A stretch of DNA of 13,685 bases from an uncultured Clostridia bacterium (lineage in GTDB: Bacteria > Bacillota > Clostridia > Oscillospirales > Ruminococcaceae): NCBI GenBank assembly GCA_946533615.1, contig CAMNBY010000194.1:1-13685 (forward strand), read 5' to 3'. The position numbers and the translations under genes are program-made. Shown here in pieces: positions 6,045 to 13,685 of the stretch; the stretch's first letter is position 1; the number at the start of each line of letters is the position of its first letter. The notes beneath the pieces were generated by a model. The model saw only the letters and a program-made list of their open reading frames with translations, was not told where the DNA came from and did no database searches.

Positions 6045-9000
6045 TCACTTATTGAAATTCGGGCCGTCGTTGCTGCGGTTGCGCTCGGCCTCTCTCGGGC
6101 CGCGGTTGGCAGCGTTGTTCTTTATTTTGGCGAAGGACTTCCGCATGATTTCCGAAAGGCCTCTGCCGTGCTTGTTGAGTGCGGCATCCGCGATCTTCTG
6201 TGCGGAGATCGAGGGATCTCGGAACATCGCATCAACGTCTTCTCTCTGCGCTATGCCCGCAACGCTGTCGTTCAGATCATCTCTGAACTGTTCGGCATTA
6301 TATCTCGGGTCGCCGACTTCGTTGAGCTCGCTGTTTGCCTTTTCCATCGCAGTCGCGGTGAACATCTTTACAACATGGAGCCTGATAGCTTCCTTCTGAT
6401 CTAACGCGGTCATATTGCGGTAGGCGGGATTGCTCATGATATTCCTGATACTGGTGGCAGACTCCCTGAGGACAGCCTCCTTCTCGTCTCTGAGCGCCTT
6501 CTTCTGTGCAACGTCCTCGGTAACGAAGTGCTTCTCGGCGAACTTCTCGATGATGCGTGCGCCCCTGAAACGCGGGCCGCCAAGCTTCGAGTCGGGGATA
6601 GTGTCGTAGTCGTCGTAGGCGATGCCGTGCTTGTCGCGGTTCTTGTCCTGATAGTCAACGCTGGCCTGATAAGCGGTGAGCAGCTTGTTCTTGAAATCCA
6701 TATTGGCTGCAAGGGTCGGGCCGTCGGGAGCGGCCTGAACAACGGCCTTGAGCTCGGTAAGCGAAGTCCGCAGGGTGTTATACTCCTTGGAGTTGGAGTG
6801 ACCGATCCTCCAGGAGCTGAGCTCCGCCTCGGCTTCCTCGATGGCCTGCAAGGTCATGTCCTTGCAGAACTCTTTTTCAAGCGTGTCCTCGAAGTCCTTG
6901 GTTATCGCGTCGATCTTCGGGGTCTCGCTCATAAGCGCGTTCTTGCGGGCAGGATCAACAGCAACGCCAAAGTCCGTGAAGCGCTTGTCTTTCAGTTCCT
7001 CGAGGTGGTTCTGCATCTCCTCGGGGGTCTTGGCCTCCATCATCTTCTTGTAGAGGTCGCTGTTCTCGATCTGCTCGGACAGCTTAGCCGAGAGCTCTTC
7101 AACTCCGCCCTTGGTGCCGATGATCGCCTGATCGGCAGTGAATAACTCGAACTCGTAGCCTTTCTTTGCAAGCTCTGCGCCGAAGCCGTAGCCCAACTTG
7201 TGGAATTTTGTGCGCTGGCCGCCCTTGATGGCTTTCTTGCGGAATTCGCTCATCAGCTTCTTGCCGCTGCTGACATTTTCATACTTGGCGTACTTGTCGG
7301 CAATGCCCTCTAACTTCTCGTCTATCGCCTTTGTGAAATCGTCCTTCACGGAAACGGCATTCATCAGGCAGGCATTGAGGATAGTGTTCTTGACCACTGC
7401 ACTGCGGTCGGCAGCGTTTTCCTTGGTCAGCTTGTCGGCGTTTTCAGCGAACTGCTTGTGGGCATTTATCATCACAGCGTTCGAGCGGATCTTTGTCTGC
7501 TCCTTCTCGTTGAGCATCGCCGTGATACCGAACTTCTGATCCAGCTCGGGGTCGTCCATCAGATTCGTGATATATCCGTAAAGCTCCTTCTTGGGATCCT
7601 GGATATCTCTGGTGGACAATGTGCTGATAAAGCCGTCCTTAGTCACCTGTACGGCAGTCTTGACGTACTTTACGGCAGCTGTGGGATCCTTGTCAAAACC
7701 GTTCAGTGCGTTGGCGGCCTTCTGACGGGAGTTCAGCATAATATCCGAGTACGGTCTCTTTCTTTGGTCGTTAGCCGGGATATTTTCAAGGATATAGGTC
7801 TGATTGAAGCTTAACTGAGTATCGTCAAAGTTGCTTGAGGACGAGATGACACGATCGAGTTGGTTATCCTCGGCATTGAGAGTGGCGCCGATGCTGGTCA
7901 GCATTACAATGTCCTCGGCGTGATTCTTCACGCCTGCGGGTTCCTTCAGCTGAATGCTGTTGAACTTGTCCGCGGCATCGGAGTCGAACTTGGACAGGTC
8001 GTCCTTGCTGCCCTCGAGCTTTGCGTCCTTGCCGAAGGTGGCGGCCATTTTTTGCTCTCTCTCTTTTACCCTTTCAAGCTCCCTTTCAAAGGGCGGCTGC
8101 TTGGGCGCCTTGGCCGCCTTCTTGGGCTGCTCCTTGATCTCTTCCTTTGGCTGCTCCTTGACCTCTTCCTTGGGCTGCTCGATGAAGCTGTTATCCAGCG
8201 GGAGGTCGTCGCCGATTATATTATTGATCTCCTGCTCGGGTTCTATGTTTATGATATTGTCGATCTTCTCTGGTTCTTCCTTAATGATCTCCCCGCCTGC
8301 CTTGGGAACGGAGCGAGCGTTCTCGTAGCCGCTGATCTCCTCGTCCAGCTCGTTGATCTGGCGCTGGATATCCGCCTTTTCCCTTTCGATCTGCTGCTGG
8401 CGCTCGTTGAACTCTCTTGTAAGGCGCTCGTTCTCGGCGGCTCTTACGCTGTCTGCGAGAGCCTTGGCGGCATTTGCGGCGTCAACCTGAGCCTGAGATC
8501 TGCGCTCTTCCAGCTCGCGGTGCTGTCTCTCCTGCTCCTCGCGCTGTCTCTGCTGCTCCTCCTGCTCCCTGACTCTGTCCTCCTCGGCGGCCTTGACAGC
8601 CTGGTCAACGGTGCTGCGCACCTGCTCCATATCGCGCTGGATACCGAAGGCCTTGCCCTGTATCTCAACGAACTTGATGAACTCCTCGCCATTCTTGCCG
8701 AACTCGGGGGCGTCGCCCTTTGTGCCCTCGGCGATGATGTTCTTCATCACTTCGGGAGAGGTGAAATAGTTATCCAGCGAGCCTGCGAGGTCGTTCTGGA
8801 GGCTTCTGTCGTTCTCGGTATCGGCGCGTCTGATCTGCTCGGCTGTGCGGCTGAGGTTTGCAGCCACAAGCGACTGGGTGCTAAGGGCGTTCGAGGCAAG
8901 CAGGGTGTTCTGGCTGTCTACCTGAGCCAGCCTTTCGCCGACGTTTGTGAGCTTCTGCGAAAAATCGCGCATGAAGTCTCTTTCCTCGCCGACAAGGCCG

Positions 9001-9473
9001 TAGGTGTTGGGCTCGAGCTCGGGGTTCGGGTGGCGCTGGCTGTACAGGCCTTCAACGTCCATGCTCATCTCAAGGGTCGAGTTTACCAGCCTGAAATACC
9101 TGAAAAGGTCGTCCTCGAAGATCTCGCCGTGAGCCTTGGTGCCCTCCTCGATTACATGGTCGAGCACGCCGTCCTCTTCAAAGGTCTCGCCCATGCGGTC
9201 GATGTCGCCAACGATCTCGTCCCACGAACCCTCGTCGATATTTGACGCCCCGATGGAATTTGTCTGTATGGTGGCGTTTTCTATCAGCAGACCTGCCCCG
9301 TAGATCCTTGGGTTGGGGTTTATGGCCTCGAGGTCGCCCTGAGCCCCGTGGATCATCGGGAACGAAAGGCTATAGAGCTTCTCGGAGAACTCGCTGATAA
9401 ACCGCTTTTCCTCAGCAGAAAAGCCTGTTCCGTTTGCGTCCTTCTGTAAATAATCCTGATATTTGATCGGCAT
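6045..9473 (-). CDS. Large cytoplasmic coiled-coil protein of unknown function (1142 aa)
   Basis: I do not recognise the family. The start ATG lies 7 nt after GGAGGT (9486-9481, minus strand). No signal peptide or membrane segment is visible, so it should be cytoplasmic. Residues 19-146 and 161-287 form an internal duplication: EEKRFISEFSEKL (21-33) matches EERDFMRDFSQKL (163-175), and VLDHVIEEGTK (103-113) matches VMKNIIAEGTK (242-252). Residues ~288-385 are a long Arg/Glu/Gln-rich coiled coil. Residues ~395-460 are a charged linker with three EQPK(E/K) units (432-451). From ~465 to the end the protein is alpha-helical and charged, with an Asn-containing tail. No catalytic motif stands out. 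The gene has its own terminator. Upstream, TTGGCG and CATTAT with an 18-nt spacer form only a weak promoter candidate. A scaffold or structural role is a guess. Confidence 0.85.
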   Translation of the reverse strand: MPIKYQDYLQKDANGTGFSAEEKRFISEFSEKLYSLSFPMIHGAQGDLEAINPNPRIYGAGLLIENATIQTNSIGASNIDEGSWDEIVGDIDRMGETFEEDGVLDHVIEEGTKAHGEIFEDDLFRYFRLVNSTLEMSMDVEGLYSQRHPNPELEPNTYGLVGEERDFMRDFSQKLTNVGERLAQVDSQNTLLASNALSTQSLVAANLSRTAEQIRRADTENDRSLQNDLAGSLDNYFTSPEVMKNIIAEGTKGDAPEFGKNGEEFIKFVEIQGKAFGIQRDMEQVRSTVDQAVKAAEEDRVREQEEQQRQREEQERQHRELEERRSQAQVDAANAAKALADSVRAAENERLTREFNERQQQIEREKADIQRQINELDEEISGYENARSVPKAGGEIIKEEPEKIDNIINIEPEQEINNIIGDDLPLDNSFIEQPKEEVKEQPKEEIKEQPKKAAKAPKQPPFERELERVKEREQKMAATFGKDAKLEGSKDDLSKFDSDAADKFNSIQLKEPAGVKNHAEDIVMLTSIGATLNAEDNQLDRVISSSSNFDDTQLSFNQTYILENIPANDQRKRPYSDIMLNSRQKAANALNGFDKDPTAAVKYVKTAVQVTKDGFISTLSTRDIQDPKKELYGYITNLMDDPELDQKFGITAMLNEKEQTKIRSNAVMINAHKQFAENADKLTKENAADRSAVVKNTILNACLMNAVSVKDDFTKAIDEKLEGIADKYAKYENVSSGKKLMSEFRKKAIKGGQRTKFHKLGYGFGAELAKKGYEFELFTADQAIIGTKGGVEELSAKLSEQIENSDLYKKMMEAKTPEEMQNHLEELKDKRFTDFGVAVDPARKNALMSETPKIDAITKDFEDTLEKEFCKDMTLQAIEEAEAELSSWRIGHSNSKEYNTLRTSLTELKAVVQAAPDGPTLAANMDFKNKLLTAYQASVDYQDKNRDKHGIAYDDYDTIPDSKLGGPRFRGARIIEKFAEKHFVTEDVAQKKALRDEKEAVLRESATSIRNIMSNPAYRNMTALDQKEAIRLHVVKMFTATAMEKANSELNEVGDPRYNAEQFRDDLNDSVAGIAQREDVDAMFRDPSISAQKIADAALNKHGRGLSEIMRKSFAKIKNNAANRGPREAERNRSNDGPNFNK

Positions 9474-9599
9474 GATGTTTACCTCCGTCAGAAATATAAT
9501 GCTTTCGATAGTAATACCCCGCCAATGTCCGCGAGGGTGCAGAAAATGTTAATTTTTTTGAAAACCCGCCCCCAGCCCTCGGCATTCCCTCCCGAAGAC

Positions 9600-9630
9600 A
9601 AAAAAGCAGGCAGCCGTTAGGCTGCCTGCT
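9600..9630 (-). terminator. Terminator of the surface protein/peptide operon
   Basis: AGCAGGCAGCC (9605-9615) pairs perfectly with GGCTGCCTGCT (9620-9630) around a GTTA loop, and on the minus strand TTTTTT follows. It begins 6 nt after the stop codon of the 38-aa peptide, so the peptide is the last gene of the transcript. Confidence 0.92.
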
Positions 9631-9636
9631 GGGGGG

Positions 9637-9753
9637 TTAGCTGACGAAAGGACAATCTCCTTCTCCTGTCTGACCCACACAGGTTGAATCGGTTATTACA
9701 TCTTCCGAATCAAAGAAAATGATTTCATATTCAATGTTTGTATATTGCTCCAC
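9637..9753 (-). CDS. 38-aa acidic peptide with an EDVIT motif, downstream of the surface protein
   Basis: The GTG start at 9753 follows GAGGTGA (9766-9760) by 6 nt, 18 nt after the stop codon of the surface-protein gene; the frame ends with TAA at 9639-9637, just before a perfect terminator. The spacing suggests translational coupling. The N-terminal half reads EYEIIFFDSEDVIT (residues 8-21); the rest is Ser/Thr/Gly-rich with CVGQTGEGDC (25-34) holding two cysteines and ending PFVS. It is strongly acidic, with no signal peptide and no membrane segment. Short peptides with a pattern like PE-(hydrophobic, acidic)-EDVIT followed by a variable tail are, as I remember, common unannotated ORFs in gut Clostridia; this was not checked. 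It could be a modified-peptide (RiPP) precursor, a small regulator or partner of the surface protein, or a short unselected ORF, though the RBS and placement argue against the last. Confidence 0.68.
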   Translation of the reverse strand: MEQYTNIEYEIIFFDSEDVITDSTCVGQTGEGDCPFVS

Positions 9754-9771
9754 TTTTAATCACCTCATTTT

Positions 9772-12700
9772 TTAATAATCCTTATGGAATACTTTTATCT
9801 GTTTACCATATAAGTATTCTCCATCGACGATTATATAAGGTCTCAGAATTACGCCATTACCGTTATCCTTCGCACGGAAGATAACATCTGAATAATCGAA
9901 TTTAGCATTTTCTACACCTACGGTGTCCTTCGTTATCGGTTCTGCTATTGCTGTATCTTTTCTGTATGCAAGAACACCATACTTTGCATCCTGAGTTCCT
10001 TTATATACGAAGTGTGAAACAAACTGAATCTGACCATTGTCATCAAACTTCTGATCAACGGTAATCGATGAATAAGGTTCAGACACCGCTTCTGCAGCTA
10101 TAAGATCATTATAATTAATAGTTAGCTGCTTGCCATAAATGACTTCGTTTCCAACCTTGATGTAAGGTCTTACGGTTACGCCATAGCCATTGTCTTTCGC
10201 TCTGAAAATGTTAATAGAATATGTGAACTTAGCATTTTCAATACCTGCGGTATTTAAGGTGAGAGGATCGGTAAGCGGGCTACTCTTTCTGTAAGCAAGA
10301 ACACCATAAGTTGCATCGGGGATAGTCATATCGCTATAGTGTACTACAAACTTTATCTGATTATCTTCTACAGCAGATTGGTGAGTTACTATTTCAAAGC
10401 TCGGAGCCTCTACAATCTCGCCCTCGCCTGCGGCGAAATCCATATAGTTTCCGTTTCCTGCGGCTTCTATAAGAACCTCGTATGTGCCGGGCTTATTCAG
10501 GATCTCGGGGTCATAGATGTACTCTTCGGGGTCAACGGTGTTGCCGTACTTGTCGGTGACGGTGATGTCTTCCTTGGCGAAGGAAACCTTGCCGCCTGCG
10601 GGCAGGTACTTCTTGTTCACGGTAACAGTTGCCTTCTTGAGGGACTGCCGAACGATCTTCACCTGTGCGACTGTGGTGGTGAAGTCATAGTTACCAAGGA
10701 TAGCCTCCTGCTCCGCAGTGTACTGAGGTGTAACAACTGTAGCAGCGTCGGCGACCTTCTTGCCTCTGATGTCTGCCTTTACAACGATCGGGTCGATGGC
10801 GTCGCCCTCAACAAGGCCTGTAATGTTGAAGGTCACGGCCACTTCTGAAGCGCTGCCGTACTCGACATCATAAACCGTTTTCTCGGGAACTACGGTCACG
10901 CCTGTTGCCTTAGTGATCTTGTAAACGTGGCTCTGATAAGCTGTGTTGTAGTTCTTGGCTTCTGCCTTTACGAAGATAAAGTAGTTGCCAACGTTCTTGG
11001 GAGCAGTGCCGTATTCGCTGCTCTCAAACTTCTTGAAGAGCCTCTCAAAGAGCTTCTGTTCAGGTTCTTCTGCGCCATAAGCTGCCACGATCTCATCTGC
11101 CGCTGCGATGTAATCGCTTTCCTTAACGAACCTGTAGGTGTAGGTAACGTCCTCAACCGCAGCAGCGGCCTGATCGTCCTCAAGAGCTGTAAACATGCCG
11201 TCAACGCTGATGGGCTTTCCGTCATAGGTCTTCGTGCCTTCGTTGCCAAAGTTGTAATCGATCCTCATACCCTTTGCGCCTACTACCCATTCACCGTCGA
11301 TCTCGCCTGTGAAGTTGCCCTGACCCTCAAAGGTCTGGGTATAGGTGTTGGCATTTAAGGCCTTCTTCTTGCCTGCCGAGAATACAAAGTCTGTGTTGGG
11401 AGCAAGAGTGTAGGTCTGATCCTCATCGCTGTAGAAGTAAGGTGCGGTGATCGTAACCTTGCTAAGGTCGAAGGTTATCGGAGTGCCGCTGAAGGTGGTG
11501 GGCTCGATGCTGATCGTTACCTTTTTGTCGGCAAGACCCGCAGCAAGATCGTAGGGCTTAACGGTGTAGGTGCCATCGTGGAATGTGACCGTGTAGTTGT
11601 CATCAAAATCGTTGTACAAAGCGCTGGTCTGCCAGTCGGGGTGCATTACGATGTCGATAGTGCCTACCGGAGTTATCGGGTCAACGACCGTTTCATACTC
11701 AAGCAGTCTTGACCAGTCAAGGCCGCTGTTCTCGATGTCGCCCTCTACTGTAGCAGTGAGCTTGGGAGGAGTAGCAAGATAGGTGCTCTCCTTGTCGTCT
11801 GCGGTCAGAGTAACAGGTCTCTTGTTGATCGTGAACGCTACATTCTCAAAGGTGACAACAGGGAAATTGATATTGTCGGAAGCAAGGGTGATCTTATTGC
11901 TGTAGCTTCCTGCGCGGGTAGGAGCAAGGATCGGATCGTCGGGCAGAGTCTCGTTGAGGCTTACCTTTCCTTCGCTGTCCTTGTTGACCACAATCACATT
12001 ATCTGCTGTATAGTGGATGATTTCGATTTTGGGCTCAGAACCATCAAGATAGTCTATCAGCATGCTGTGGTCATTGTATGCGACCTCAACATGTGTTATC
12101 ACACGCTCAAAGCTGTCGCCATTAAGCAGGTTGATGCTCATAGGCTTTGCTTTCGTTTCATCAGAGATAGAATAGGAAACATTCGAAATGAGCTGCTGTC
12201 CGAAGTGTATACCGAAATCCTCAATGTTAGTATTGGCGTTGACCTGTCTGGACTCCTGAGCAATTACGCTCATGTCGGGAATTACCTTGAAAGCGGGGTT
12301 CGCTGCAAGGAATGCCTGTGCAAGCTCCTTTTTCGCGCCGTCCTTGGCTGTGATCTCAAAGTCGGTGCTGTCAACGGGCTTGCCGTCATAGATGATCTCC
12401 TTGGGCGTGATAACGAAATCCTCGGCGGTGAGTGCGGCCGCTGTTACCTCAAAGGGCAGCTCGATGTATTTCTTGTAGTTGCCGATGCCGCTGATCCTGA
12501 TCTTGTATTCTCCGACTTCCTTGATCTCATCGACCTTTTCGCCGCCCTTGTAGTATTCAACGGTGTAGTCCTTGTCCTTTGTAATGATAGTCTCGAAGCT
12601 TACTTCGAGCTCTGTTTCGTAGTCAAGGTCAGCCGCAACCGCGAACGAAGGCACGATGGCATAGCCCGTGTAGGCAGCGGAGGTCGGTAAATCAAGGACC

Positions 12701-13685
12701 TTTGCGCCTTTTTCATTGCTGATATCAAAGGGCGCGATCTCGAACGGCAGGACACGGGTGTCCTTGTAGTTGCCGATACCGGTAGATACCAGCCTGTACG
12801 AGCCTGCCTCGATGGGTGTTCCCTCGATAGCAACGTAGTTAGTGCCGTCAAACTTCTCGTAGGTAACGGTATAGTCTACGTCCTTTACAAGTTCAGTATT
12901 CACTGTTGCATCGGGAGTGGGCAGGTGGGTGTTTATTATTGTAATTGCGGGTGACTGAGCGCTGCCGTTATACCGGTAAGGAATATTGGTGTAATTACTA
13001 TCGAACACAAGTATACCGCTGCCAATTTCTCTGAAAGAGAACGGAGAAACTGTCACCTTGTCGGTCACGAAGGAGAAGGCGTAGTTCTTGCAGTGATTTG
13101 CATCATTGGAAAGCACATAGGTGTACTCGCCTACTGCGGGATAAAGGTCTGTTACAGTGTTGCCCTCGCTGTCAACAAGCATGGCGAGGTCGTCCTTGTT
13201 AAGGCCGTCTCTTGTGTAGAGCTGGGAGGTAACGCTGCTGCTGATGTTGTTCTCAAACGTTTCAAGCGGCTGAACCGTGTAGGTCATATTGGTATTGGTA
13301 AGACTAATGCTCACCGGCTTGGGCGTGATCTCGAAGTTATCATACTTGACAACATCTGCAAAGTTGCCCGTGGTGTCGTGGATAGTAGCTCTTACAACGT
13401 ACTCGCCTGCGTCAACGGGAACAGAGGCAAGGGGCGTTGCTTTTTTAATGTTGTAATCGCCGACATTTCTCTCGACGAGCTTGAGCACTACGGTGCCGCC
13501 AGAATAGCTGCCTACAGCCTCTACCTTATAGGTATAACCAACAGGACAATACAGGGTAACAGGTGTTCCGTCCGTATACTTAGCGTCGATAGTGCCGTCA
13601 TAATTGATCTTGATCTCCGAAAGCTCTCTGGTGCCTTTTACAGTGCGCTCGGGATCTGTATAGTAATATGAGTTTGCGTTATTAT
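9772..13685 (-). CDS. Giant secreted/surface protein of Ig-like and MBG-like repeats (5' end outside window)
   Basis: The frame is open to the right edge, so at least 1303 residues are visible and the true start and signal peptide lie outside; the in-frame GTG at 13488 sits inside a continuous domain and is not the start. The visible part is a string of beta-rich modules of the bacterial Ig-like/MBG type: YNGSAQSPAI, AAYTGYAIVPSF, IIYDGKPVDSTDF, TFSGTPITFDL and KTYDGKPISVDG open modules, and GIGNYKDTRVLPFEI and GIGNYKKYIELPFEV close two neighbouring ones. The C-terminus carries two tandem copies of another ~90-residue domain (YGVLAYRK, then IFRAKDNG and RPYI). No LPXTG sorting signal, membrane tail, dockerin or catalytic motif is visible. 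Families like this are extracellular stalks or adhesins; the ligand is unknown. The 38-aa peptide follows in the same transcript. Confidence 0.85.
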   Translation of the reverse strand, partial: NNANSYYYTDPERTVKGTRELSEIKINYDGTIDAKYTDGTPVTLYCPVGYTYKVEAVGSYSGGTVVLKLVERNVGDYNIKKATPLASVPVDAGEYVVRATIHDTTGNFADVVKYDNFEITPKPVSISLTNTNMTYTVQPLETFENNISSSVTSQLYTRDGLNKDDLAMLVDSEGNTVTDLYPAVGEYTYVLSNDANHCKNYAFSFVTDKVTVSPFSFREIGSGILVFDSNYTNIPYRYNGSAQSPAITIINTHLPTPDATVNTELVKDVDYTVTYEKFDGTNYVAIEGTPIEAGSYRLVSTGIGNYKDTRVLPFEIAPFDISNEKGAKVLDLPTSAAYTGYAIVPSFAVAADLDYETELEVSFETIITKDKDYTVEYYKGGEKVDEIKEVGEYKIRISGIGNYKKYIELPFEVTAAALTAEDFVITPKEIIYDGKPVDSTDFEITAKDGAKKELAQAFLAANPAFKVIPDMSVIAQESRQVNANTNIEDFGIHFGQQLISNVSYSISDETKAKPMSINLLNGDSFERVITHVEVAYNDHSMLIDYLDGSEPKIEIIHYTADNVIVVNKDSEGKVSLNETLPDDPILAPTRAGSYSNKITLASDNINFPVVTFENVAFTINKRPVTLTADDKESTYLATPPKLTATVEGDIENSGLDWSRLLEYETVVDPITPVGTIDIVMHPDWQTSALYNDFDDNYTVTFHDGTYTVKPYDLAAGLADKKVTISIEPTTFSGTPITFDLSKVTITAPYFYSDEDQTYTLAPNTDFVFSAGKKKALNANTYTQTFEGQGNFTGEIDGEWVVGAKGMRIDYNFGNEGTKTYDGKPISVDGMFTALEDDQAAAAVEDVTYTYRFVKESDYIAAADEIVAAYGAEEPEQKLFERLFKKFESSEYGTAPKNVGNYFIFVKAEAKNYNTAYQSHVYKITKATGVTVVPEKTVYDVEYGSASEVAVTFNITGLVEGDAIDPIVVKADIRGKKVADAATVVTPQYTAEQEAILGNYDFTTTVAQVKIVRQSLKKATVTVNKKYLPAGGKVSFAKEDITVTDKYGNTVDPEEYIYDPEILNKPGTYEVLIEAAGNGNYMDFAAGEGEIVEAPSFEIVTHQSAVEDNQIKFVVHYSDMTIPDATYGVLAYRKSSPLTDPLTLNTAGIENAKFTYSINIFRAKDNGYGVTVRPYIKVGNEVIYGKQLTINYNDLIAAEAVSEPYSSITVDQKFDDNGQIQFVSHFVYKGTQDAKYGVLAYRKDTAIAEPITKDTVGVENAKFDYSDVIFRAKDNGNGVILRPYIIVDGEYLYGKQIKVFHKDY
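9775..10383 (-). repeat. Tandem duplication of the C-terminal domain in the surface protein
   Basis: Two copies with a period of 327 nt (109 codons) lie at about 9775-10056 and 10102-10383. Both carry YGVLAYRK, then G(I/V)ENAKF, IFRAKDNG, RPYI and YGKQ. The similarity is also visible in DNA: GCAAGAACACCATA occurs in both at the expected spacing. The copies have diverged at roughly a third of residues. Confidence 0.85.

Noticed and set aside
8121..8180. EQPKEE repeats as a separate DNA repeat element
   Set aside because: They are a low-complexity charged linker inside the 1142-aa protein and need no other explanation.
7860..9245. 461-codon plus-strand frame opposite the 1142-aa gene
   Set aside because: Its Leu-rich stretches mirror the Glu/Gln/Arg coiled-coil codons on the other strand. 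The minus-strand frame has a proper RBS, terminator and internal protein repeat.
13486..13488. GTG 13488 as the start of the surface protein
   Set aside because: The frame stays open for 65 further codons to the window edge with a continuous domain (GSYSGGTVVLKLVER), there is no RBS, and no signal peptide follows it.

Overview
The window looks like chromosomal DNA of an anaerobic, Gram-positive gut or rumen Clostridia, most likely a Ruminococcus-like member of the Oscillospirales. The hints are AGGAGG-type ribosome binding sites, consensus vegetative promoters (TTGACT-N17-TATAAT, seen twice), a fused SecDF, a formate-tetrahydrofolate ligase, and a very large secreted protein built of Ig-like/MBG-like repeats. 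The genus is an impression from gene content; no database was searched.

Layout, left to right. Positions 1-150 hold an intergenic stretch with two imperfect copies of a ~74-bp hairpin-forming unit. A strong promoter (155-183) drives secDF (257-2683, +), which ends at a perfect terminator hairpin. A heptanucleotide repeat (2808-2845) and a second strong promoter (2851-2879) precede fhs (2913-4583, +), which ends at another perfect hairpin. From here everything is on the minus strand and is read right to left: a partial giant surface protein (9772-13685, its start lies beyond the right edge), an 18-nt gap, a 38-aa peptide gene (9637-9753) and a terminator; then a 1142-aa cytoplasmic coiled-coil protein of unknown function (6045-9473) and its terminator; then a small gene broken by one in-frame TAA (5451-5876) and its terminator; then a 216-aa von Willebrand factor A protein (4659-5309) that converges on fhs.

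secDF and fhs are ordinary housekeeping genes: protein export and one-carbon (folate) metabolism. The minus-strand half is accessory. Its two most interesting parts are (i) the 38-aa peptide encoded in the same transcript as the giant secreted protein, with an EDVIT-type acidic motif followed by a short Cys-containing tail, and (ii) the 1142-aa protein, which contains a previously hidden ~130-residue N-terminal duplication and lies next to a broken small gene and a VWA gene. Near-identical terminator hairpins follow fhs and the 1142-aa gene on opposite strands.

No RNA genes, CRISPR arrays, transposases or phage genes are visible. There is no gene-free stretch over 300 bases.
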